In this document: positions 44,816 through 53,000 of the stretch, piece by piece
Position numbering within the stretch: the first letter of the stretch is position 1
Layout: every line of letters begins with the position of its first letter
Assembly: GCA_964530825.1 (NCBI GenBank)
Contig: CAZHCA010000022.1
Coordinates: forward strand, 1 to 64,000
DNA from: CAZHCA01 sp964530825
GTDB taxonomy: Bacteria; Bacteroidota; Bacteroidia; Chitinophagales; Saprospiraceae
Direction of reading: 5' to 3'
Length of the DNA stretch: 64,000 nt
Notes under the pieces: generated by a model
The model's input: the letters and a program-made list of their open reading frames with translations, nothing else
Database searches by the model: none
What the model was told of the DNA's origin: nothing
Position numbers and translations under genes: made by a program

Positions 44816-46573
44816 ATGCAAAAGCGACCTACAACCATTGATCCGCCCCTGCCCATGGCGGTGCCCGCCACCATCAGCGGGGCAGAAGCCATCCTGAAGT
44901 GCCTGCTGGCTGAGGGCGTAAAAACGGTATTCGGCTACCCCGGCGGCGCCATCATGCCAGTATATGACGCCTTGGTGGGGTACGAGGACCGCATTCGCCA
45001 CATCCTGCCGCGCCACGAGCAGGGGGCCATTCACGCGGCACAGGGTTTTGCCCGCACCACCCGCCAGACGGGCGTATGTCTGGCTACTTCGGGCCCCGGT
45101 GCTACCAACCTGATGACCGGTCTCTCTGACGCCTTGCTCGATTCGACGCCCCTGGTGTGCATCACCGGGCAGGTGTTTTACAAATTACTCGGCACCGACG
45201 CCTTCCAGGAAACCGATGTGGTTAACTGCACTCTGCCGGTGACCAAGTGGAACTACCAAATCACTAGGGCAGAGGAGATCCCAGAAGTGTTCGCCAAGGC
45301 CTTCTACGTTGCCAACTCGGGCCGCCCGGGACCGGTCGTAATCGATGTTACGAAAAACGCTCAAGTAGAGCAAATGACCTTCCACTATCCCGGCCAGCCC
45401 CAGATTCGTTCCTACCGACCCAGGCCCGCGCTCAACCCCGATCGCCTGCACGAGGCAGCCGCCCTGATCAACCGGGCCGAGCGGCCCATGATCCTGGCCG
45501 GCCACGGCATCCAAATCGCAGGCGGCCAGCCGGTATTTCGGGACTTTGTAGAAAAAACCGGTATCCCGGTCGCAGCCACCCTAAATGGCCTTTCGACTAT
45601 TCCGACAGACCATCCACTCTACGTAGGCATGCTGGGTATGCACGGCAACTATGGCGCCAATGTCAAACAGAACGAATGTGACGTCTTGCTGGCCATTGGT
45701 ATGCGCTTTGACGACCGCGTGACCGGCAACTTGAGCAAGTACGCCCGCCAGGCCCGCGTGATCCATATCGAGATTGACCCCTCCGAAATCAACAAAAACG
45801 TACCGGCCGAGGTGCCTGTGCTGGCCGATGCGAAAGAGGCGCTGGAAGCCCTCCTGCCCCTGGTGCAACCCAAGGCTTATCCCGAATGGCTAGCTGAATT
45901 CCGTGCTTGCGACGCTATCGAGTACGAGCAGGTCATCCGACGCGACCTGAGTCCCTCGGAGCGGGGTGAAATCCGCATGGGTATGGTGGTCCGCGAGGTT
46001 TCGAACCAGACTCAGGGGCAGGCCATCGTAGCAACCGACGTGGGGCAACACCAGATGATTGCCGCCCGCTACTACCAATACCGCAGTACCAACCAGTGGG
46101 TTTCCTCGGGCGGGGCCGGCACCATGGGCTTCGGGTTACCTGCCGCTTTCGGAGCCCAACTGGCAAACCCCGAAAAGACCACCGTGGCTTTCATCGGCGA
46201 CGGCGGTTTCCAAATGACCATCCAGGAGCTCGGCATGCTGGCTCAGTGGCAAGTACCCGTCAAGATCCTGTTGCTCGACAACGAATACTTGGGCATGGTA
46301 CGCCAGTGGCAACAGCTGTTTTTTGAGAAACGCTATTCTTCCGTGGCCCTGCAAAATCCCGACTTCCTGAAAATTGCCGAAGGATTTGGCGTGCCCGGCC
46401 GCCGCATCGACCGCCCCGAAGACTTAGGCCACGCGGTGGGCGAGATGCTGGCTCACAACGGGCCATACCTACTACATGTGCGGGTCGAAAAAGAAGATAA
46501 TACCTTCCCTATGGTGCCTGCGGGTGCCGGGGTGGGCGAAATAGTGCTGAACAGATCGCAGTTGAACCGTTGA
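44816..46573 (+). CDS. ilvB: Acetolactate synthase large (catalytic) subunit
   Basis: Condenses pyruvate with pyruvate or 2-oxobutyrate. 585 residues of the ThDP-enzyme family: the catalytic Glu in LPRHEQGAIHAAQGFAR (about 63-79), the ThDP/FAD region LATSGPGATNLMTGLSDA, the FAD-linked middle domain (GMLGMHGNYGAN) and the C-terminal ThDP motif GDGGFQMTIQELG followed by LLLDNEYLGMVRQWQQ. The first about 18 residues are a short variable leader. It is followed by ilvN with a 39-base gap. Confidence 0.97.
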   Translation: MQKRPTTIDPPLPMAVPATISGAEAILKCLLAEGVKTVFGYPGGAIMPVYDALVGYEDRIRHILPRHEQGAIHAAQGFARTTRQTGVCLATSGPGATNLMTGLSDALLDSTPLVCITGQVFYKLLGTDAFQETDVVNCTLPVTKWNYQITRAEEIPEVFAKAFYVANSGRPGPVVIDVTKNAQVEQMTFHYPGQPQIRSYRPRPALNPDRLHEAAALINRAERPMILAGHGIQIAGGQPVFRDFVEKTGIPVAATLNGLSTIPTDHPLYVGMLGMHGNYGANVKQNECDVLLAIGMRFDDRVTGNLSKYARQARVIHIEIDPSEINKNVPAEVPVLADAKEALEALLPLVQPKAYPEWLAEFRACDAIEYEQVIRRDLSPSERGEIRMGMVVREVSNQTQGQAIVATDVGQHQMIAARYYQYRSTNQWVSSGGAGTMGFGLPAAFGAQLANPEKTTVAFIGDGGFQMTIQELGMLAQWQVPVKILLLDNEYLGMVRQWQQLFFEKRYSSVALQNPDFLKIAEGFGVPGRRIDRPEDLGHAVGEMLAHNGPYLLHVRVEKEDNTFPMVPAGAGVGEIVLNRSQLNR

Positions 46574-46612
46574 GTTTCTCACCATCGGCCTGCAGTAAAA
46601 TATGCCCTGCAT

Positions 46613-47143
46613 ATGACTCAATATACCCTCATCGTCTTCACCGAAAACCAGTCCGGCCTGCTTGCGCGGGTGGTGTCCGTTTTCTCGCGCCGCCACATCA
46701 ACATCGAGAGCCTCACTACCTCTCAGTCAAGTCTGCCCGGTATTCACCGTTTTACCATCGTGGTGCGGGTCAAGGCACCCATGGTCGAAAAGCTGGTCGC
46801 CCAGCTCGAGAAACAGGTCGATGTGCTCAAAGCCTTCTACTACGAGGCCGGGGAGATTGTGCACCAAGAGCTGGCCTTGTACAAGGTGCCCACCCATGTG
46901 TTCACCAACAGCAGTCAGGTCGAACAACTGGTACGCCGCCACAACGCCCGCATCCTGGAGATCGAACGGGAGTTCACCGTGATCGAAAAGACGGGCCATG
47001 AGGAAGAAATAAGTGCTTTGTACGAGGCCCTGGCCCCCATCGGCATCTACGAGTTCGTACGCTCGGGAAGAATCGCCATCACCCGGCCGATGGAGCGGCT
47101 GAATAAGTACTTGGCCGAGGTGAAAGCAGCAAACGCTACCTGA
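46613..47143 (+). CDS. ilvN: Acetolactate synthase small (regulatory) subunit
   Basis: 176 residues. An ACT domain (about 3-78: YTLIVFTENQSGLLARVVSV, then RRHINIESLTTSQSS) binds valine for feedback control. A C-terminal ALS-small domain (about 80-160, YEFVRSGRIAITRP) activates IlvB. Length is normal. It is the last gene of the cluster: no ilvC or leu genes follow in this window. Confidence 0.96.
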   Translation: MTQYTLIVFTENQSGLLARVVSVFSRRHINIESLTTSQSSLPGIHRFTIVVRVKAPMVEKLVAQLEKQVDVLKAFYYEAGEIVHQELALYKVPTHVFTNSSQVEQLVRRHNARILEIEREFTVIEKTGHEEEISALYEALAPIGIYEFVRSGRIAITRPMERLNKYLAEVKAANAT

Positions 47144-47784
47144 TAGAAAGGTCAGGAGAAAAGCAGGACTGGCAACTAATGCACCTTCCTATACCCCGTG
47201 CACACCTCGCTCTTCACCAATTTTACCTTATTGTTTATAAGCACCTGTAACAAATTATAGAGCAGAGTCGAAATGATAGGGTAGACGGGATAGTACAATA
47301 TTTTAGAATAACCTCCCGGCCGATTAGCGCTGGGAACTAAAGCCACTCCAGACACTACATTTCCCTGAAAAAGAACCATTCCGCATATTAACTTACCTTG
47401 CCATTTAATTCATCCGTTCTCTTTTTAGCTTGTTAGCCAAACCCAACACCAAAGCTATGGCTAATCGCCTTTCTGCCCGGATCGAATCCCAAGGCTTTTG
47501 ACCTCAGGAAGCGGTTCAATAACATCAATATTAGCTACTACGTGAGCAGGGCCATCCGCAAAGAGCTGAAAATCAGCACGCGCCAGGAAAGCGAGCCGCT
47601 GTATGGTTTTCAATTGACCTGCAAACTGCCGGCTACCAAAGCACTAGATAAAGAATTCACTGCATAGAAAAACTTGGGAAGACTTGTTTTTGAACAGGTG
47701 TGAAATGTTGAAACCTCTGGCATAGAAATTAATGAATAGGGTCAGGTATCAAATTAAAGCGTACCCACACTCCACACCCACACC
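47144..47784. other. 641-base gap after ilvN with little recognisable content
   Basis: Transcription of the ilv cluster ends somewhere here, but no strong terminator was found. The only structure of note is the short open frame at 47437-47667, listed separately. No tRNA, insertion sequence or promoter box was recognised. In related genomes ilvC often follows ilvN; here there is none. Confidence 0.5.
47437..47667 (+). pseudogene. Possible gene remnant (76 open codons, no ATG)
   Basis: Between stops at 47434 and 47665 a frame reads ...LWLIAFLPGSNPKAF, then DLRKRFNNINISYYVSRAIR, then KELKISTRQESEPLYGFQLT. The composition looks protein-like (balanced, no bias to Ser/Arg shadows), but there is no ATG start. 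The ATG at 47457 is in another frame and stops after 14 codons. It could be a decayed gene end or chance. No family is recognised. Confidence 0.25.
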
Positions 47785-48447
47785 CTACTTCATTCCCTTC
47801 TCAATCGCAGCCTGGAACTGCTCATAGGGGGCAAACCCTCGCGCTAAAAGGAAAAACTGTCCGTTGTTTTCCATGATCACCGTTGGGAAACCGGACACCC
47901 CGATCTCCTGGGTCATCCGGAACTCCTGAATGGCATCTTCCTGGGTGCTTTCGGCCTGCATTTGTTGTACCTGTTCTTGACCGTCGAGACCGTATTGCTC
48001 GAAATAGGCGGCATAGGCAGGAAAGTTAGCAGGCTCCATCCCGTCGTAGTAGACCGCCTTTTGCAAGGTAGCCGCAAAGGAAAGTGCCTGATCGGGCTTT
48101 TGTGCCTTAAAAGCTGCCATGGCCAGGGCGGGGGGAATGGAACTGAACATCGCCTTGCCCGGCTCCAGGATATTTTTCAGGAAGCCCTGGCCGAACTGAA
48201 CGCCCGTAGCGCGTTCCACATCTTTGTAGGCTTGCTTAATGTAGCCCGCCACCTCGCCGATGGGCCCCTCGCGTTCACCTATAACCATGCCACCGGAAAT
48301 GGGAAAAAAGTCGAGGCGATCACCGTAGTCTTTTTCTGCTTGCTCGATCACCGGACTGAACCCATAGCACCAGCCGCAAAGAACGTCGAAGAAATAATAG
48401 AGCTTCCCTTTTTCCATAAAGAAGTTTACTCCGTGTACAATTGGCAT
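47785..48447 (-). CDS. DsbA-family (FrnE-like) thioredoxin-fold protein
   Basis: 220 residues. A CxxC active site (VLCGWCYGFSPVIEQ, about 24-38), a helical insertion and a cis-Pro loop (GVSGFPTVIM, about 184) show the DsbA-like thioredoxin fold of the FrnE/2-hydroxychromene isomerase-like branch. No signal peptide is seen, so it is likely cytoplasmic. A second ATG ten codons in (MEKGKLYYFF, 48417) fits the usual family start and may be the true one. The gene lies 15 bases downstream of the 477-residue protein gene and is probably co-transcribed. Confidence 0.88.
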   Translation of the reverse strand: MPIVHGVNFFMEKGKLYYFFDVLCGWCYGFSPVIEQAEKDYGDRLDFFPISGGMVIGEREGPIGEVAGYIKQAYKDVERATGVQFGQGFLKNILEPGKAMFSSIPPALAMAAFKAQKPDQALSFAATLQKAVYYDGMEPANFPAYAAYFEQYGLDGQEQVQQMQAESTQEDAIQEFRMTQEIGVSGFPTVIMENNGQFFLLARGFAPYEQFQAAIEKGMK

Positions 48448-48462
48448 CTCAAATGGTTGGAC

Positions 48463-49896
48463 TTACACGTCTACCTTTTCGGCCAGTTCGTCGACGGTGC
48501 GCAGCAACCAGCTCTGGTTGAATATGTTGGACGTCTGCCCAATGGCCCGCCGCAGGCGCTCGATGTCCTTGCGATTTTTTTCGGCCGATGTATAGTCCAG
48601 CCGGTCGCGAATGCCCGCCGCCCGGCGTGTAAACTTGAATAAATTATAGTACCCCTTACGGCGTACATCGGCCATCAGTTTATTGCGAAGCAGATAGATC
48701 CGGAAGGACTCGACCAGGGAAGCCAGGGCGTCGTATTCTTCTAGGGCGTAATAGGTACGCAGCAGCAACTCCTTGCTACCCAGGTTATAGCGAAGGTCGG
48801 TATACTCGATGCGGGTGAGCAGAGCCAGTACATCGTCGTAGCGGCCAGTGGCGTAATAGTAGGCGGCCAGGTTAAAAGAAAAGGCATTTTCGCGTTCGCG
48901 GGGGTCCAGCCGGTCGCGGTATTCGTACAGGAAGTTGTGCACCCATTCGAAAGCTTCGAGGCGCAATCCGGTGGTGACGATATTTTTGTAGTGCCATTCG
49001 CTCAACAGGCCGTCTTCGATAAGAAGTTCCTGGTCGAGCTGGCGCTGGTACAACTGGAAAATTTCCTGGTAAAAAGCTACCTGCCCCCGGTTGATCTGGT
49101 CGATACAGAAGTTTTGGAAATAATTGTATAGCGTCTTGCGCTCAACTGCACCGAATGCCTGTTCGTGCGCTCGCAGGGTACCGAAAGCCCGCTGATATTC
49201 TTCCTCCGACCCGGTATCGAGCATGCGGTAGGTGCGGTAGTAGACCAGGACCGGCGGCACGGCAGCGTAGCGACCGGGGTGGTTGTCGACTTCCCGCAGA
49301 ATGGCTTGCAGAAATTGCGGCCGGTAGTCGACCGAGAGGATCCGTTGCCGGATGCGCAACTCACAGGCATCTTTTAGTTTTTCGGCAATAAAATAATGGT
49401 CGAGTTGCGTTTGTTTATCTTGTAGGGTGCGATCCTCTTGCCAACGCTCGGTCTGGTCAAAGTAAATAGCTGCTTCGCCCAAAAGATCCGCCCGCCTGCG
49501 GTAGTAAGTGTTATCGTATTGATCGCTCCCCCTTTCCAGAAGCTGCCGTAGTTTTTTTTCATACAAGTCCGACCACTCGCGCGCCCGTAGCTGCCGCAAC
49601 AATAATAGATCGGCTTGGTGGTCTTCCAGTTCCAATTGCTGCTGCACTAAAAATTTCTCTAACAGATTAAAGGTATAGGTCAGGACGGGCGCCAAACGCT
49701 TTTCTGCATCGGCATCGCTGGGAAAAAGCCGCCCTGCTAGTCCGGACCGGTCGGGAAAATGTGGCGCTGTATGTACCAACACACCAACCAATTTGCGAAC
49801 ACCCCGGTGCTTGTTGTGGTAGGGGGAGTCGACAAATTCCTGGAATAGTCGGGCGTCGCGCTGAGATAATTGCTGAAAATACCGTAAAAGTTTCAT
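48463..49896 (-). CDS. Hypothetical 477-residue helical-repeat protein
   Basis: No named family is recognised. The sequence is almost entirely alpha-helical with regularly spaced Leu, Tyr and Arg, and the stretches AAYYYATGRYDDVLALLTRI and LLLRTYYALEEYDALASLVE look like TPR-type helix pairs (about residues 345-395). There is no signal peptide, membrane helix or catalytic motif. The opening LLRYFQQLSQRDARLFQEFV is likely a distinct small N-terminal domain. A scaffold role is only a guess. It is followed closely by the DsbA-like gene. Confidence 0.8.
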   Translation of the reverse strand: MKLLRYFQQLSQRDARLFQEFVDSPYHNKHRGVRKLVGVLVHTAPHFPDRSGLAGRLFPSDADAEKRLAPVLTYTFNLLEKFLVQQQLELEDHQADLLLLRQLRAREWSDLYEKKLRQLLERGSDQYDNTYYRRRADLLGEAAIYFDQTERWQEDRTLQDKQTQLDHYFIAEKLKDACELRIRQRILSVDYRPQFLQAILREVDNHPGRYAAVPPVLVYYRTYRMLDTGSEEEYQRAFGTLRAHEQAFGAVERKTLYNYFQNFCIDQINRGQVAFYQEIFQLYQRQLDQELLIEDGLLSEWHYKNIVTTGLRLEAFEWVHNFLYEYRDRLDPRERENAFSFNLAAYYYATGRYDDVLALLTRIEYTDLRYNLGSKELLLRTYYALEEYDALASLVESFRIYLLRNKLMADVRRKGYYNLFKFTRRAAGIRDRLDYTSAEKNRKDIERLRRAIGQTSNIFNQSWLLRTVDELAEKVDV

Positions 49897-50080
49897 GCTA
49901 GGTTTACCAAAAAACGTAACGACATAGAAATCATAAAATGATGATTATCAATAGTAAAGAATTAAAATTATAAAATATCTCTCTAAAAAGGGCCAAAAGA
50001 GGGCCCAAAAAGTATTTTCCCTAGCGATGAGAAAAGAACACTTTTGTATCGAGAGCTAAAGCATGATCTCTTAAACCGAT

Positions 50081-53000
50081 ATGACCATGAACAAAATGCT
50101 ACGTACCAACACCCTTCTGACCTTCCTTTTGCTACTGGCCTGGCAGTGGAGCCGGGCACAGGAGCTATGCCTGGATTTCGAGCAGTTCGAATATGACTCG
50201 GCCATCGGAGCGGAGTCGGATTACGAGCCTGGCGACTTCGTTTTTTTCGAAAACGGCATTAATGTTTTTCTCGATAACTTCTTGTATACCAATGGAAATA
50301 CCGGCTTCTGGAACGTCGTCGGCTACCATGCCGATTCCATCAATCTAAACATTCCTTTTGGTAAGGGCGCTTTCGCCTTTATCAGCAATATCAACGTTCG
50401 ATTTGACTTTTCCCAGGCCCCGGCCGATATCCGTACAGTGTGTTTTGATTTTTGGGATGGGGGCGGCGAAGAAAACATTGCCATCAACGGCATCGGGCCG
50501 TTTCCCGCCCAAACCCTGAAAGACCTCGATTTCGCGACCCTTTTCCCCGATCTCGATATCGACCTCCGCATCGCCGATTCCAGCAATTCGGGCTTTGTAT
50601 CGGCCGGCACGCTTTGCGTTACCGGCAACATCAGCAGCCTGACCATCGGAGGTCAGGAGTTTGGCCTGGACAATCTTTGTGCCACTACCGCCGATCCCAA
50701 TACCTGTTCGATCCGAAACCTCGAAGTAAAACCGGAGCCCTGTACCCCCGATGATGTTTTCTATGCCCAATTAGCATTCGAGTTTGACAACCCCGGCAAT
50801 GCTGGCTATGGTGTGCAGGTGAATGGAGTAGTAGTTGATACGCTATCCTACGACGAGGCGCCCCGCGTAGGACCTCTAGAGGTGAATGCGGCCGGAAACT
50901 ACACCTTCTGGGTCTATGACCTGGAAAATCCCAATTGTGGCCAGCGAGTCGTGCTGGACACCTTTCCGTGCAACGCAGGTTGTTATGTCGAAAACATTAA
51001 AGCCCATTACTCCATCTGCAAAGACGATTCCATTGACGTATACCTCGACTTCGATTACCTGTCGACCAATGCCGCCGATAACCCCAACTGGCAACTCGTC
51101 ATCAATAATGCTGGCATCTTGGAATTTGAAAATAAGGACCTGCCCCTCACCCTTACCCTACCCCAGGATTTGCTCAGCGCTGCCGATGCCCTTCGCTTTG
51201 AGGTATGTGCCCAAAACCGCCCGCTTAACTTTCCCTGCTGTCTCGAGGGCTTCTTCGACTTTCGCGATTGCAATTCCACAACCTGTAAGATAGAGAACCT
51301 GGAAGCCTATTATACCAATTGCGAGGACGATGACGACGACAAACTGGAACTCTATGTCGACTTCGACTATCAGCCTGCTACAACAAGTGATAATCCCAAA
51401 TTTATTCTATCCCTCCAGGGCGAGCCTTTCTTCGACTTTTCACAGAAAGACCTGCCCCTGGAGGTCGATCTTCCGGACCGATTCTTGTCCACCAATGAAG
51501 CGCTGAAGGTAGAAGTTTGTGGTTTAAATAACGGCGTGGAGACCTGCTGTGCTGCCCGCGAAGCCTTCTTCCGCGTATGTGAAGACACCTGCCCCATTGA
51601 CAACCTAGAGGTTAAGGCATTTGAATGTCTCCCCGGCGGGAAGTACAACATCAAGGTAGACTTCGACCTGAATGACGACCTGGCCGGTTCGGATACCCGG
51701 TTCTTAGTGGAGGTCGACGGTACGGCATACGGACCCATCTCCATCAACCGGTTGCCCTACACCGTGGAAAACGCACCAGTGTTTACCGAAGCCTTAACTT
51801 TCCCGGTCGCTGTTTATCTGGAAAGAGATACCCTGTGCCGCCTCGAAAAACAATCGTACCGGCCCAACTGCGATCCGAGCACCTGCTTTCTCAACAGTGT
51901 GGGCGCAACAATAAAAAGATGTTATGACGACGGCAGCTATGATATTCAAGTCGGGGCATCCTTTGACTACGGCATCAATATCGATCCCGGTACCGAATTA
52001 AAAGTGTGGATCGACGGGGTGGAAAAAGGCACCTTTAAAGTCGACCAATTCCCGGTTTCTTTAGAAAAAGTACCCATTCTGACTGATGCGCTCTTTTTCG
52101 AGGTAGGTCTCAGCGTGGCCGGTAATGACACCTGCTCGGTCACTGCCCTGATCGATAAGCCCGAGAACTGCACTGATACTTGTGCAGTCGTGGGCGTGGA
52201 GGCAAGCATCACCAATTGTTACGAAGGCAGCCTGTACGATCTGAAAATTGCACCCGTCATTAACCCCAAAATTATCCTCATCCCGGAGGCCCAGTTTGAA
52301 GTGTGGATCGATGGGCAAAATTACGGCGTATTCTTTTTGTATGAATTCCCATTGCTCATCGAAAGCTATCCCATCCAGACCGAAGCTGCCACCATCGAGG
52401 TTGGGGTCAACCTGGCTGGTGAGGATTGCGAGGGGAAAAACCAGTTGAGGAAACCGGCTACCTGCCCGCTTGCTTGCCCCATCGGGCCGGCCAGGTTTAC
52501 CCTTACCGATTGTGCAGAAGGTGACGACGACGAGATCAAGTATTTTGTACTCCTTGAAGCGCCCGTCTATGACTCCGCGGCTCAGTTGGTAATCGAATCG
52601 GAAAATGGCTTCCGCGAGACCTTCCAGGCAGGTGAACTACCATATGTATTCGATTTTTATTCTGACGATCCCGGGGATCAGATAACGTTTTTCTTGTGCA
52701 GCGAAAACGACAGTGAGGATTGCTGCCAGAAAGCTGAACTTACCCTGAATTGTGGATCGTTGGGCGATTGCCCGCTCGTAGCCCTGGAAGCCGAAGCCAA
52801 AAACTGCTACGACAACGGCTCCTATGACTTCTCCCTTGACCTAGCGATCAAAGATGATCAGGAGGTGAACCCGGAAACCCCGGTCGAAATACTAATTGAA
52901 GGCGAGCGTTACGGCCTCTTTCCCATTAAGGATTTTCCGCTATTGCTGGAACAGGTGCCGGTGAATACCAGCGCGCTCGATGTTTCAGTAGGGGTGGTTT

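Noticed and set aside
47470..47490. GGATCGAATCCC resembling a tRNA T-loop
   Set aside because: No acceptor, D-arm or anticodon arm can be formed around it.
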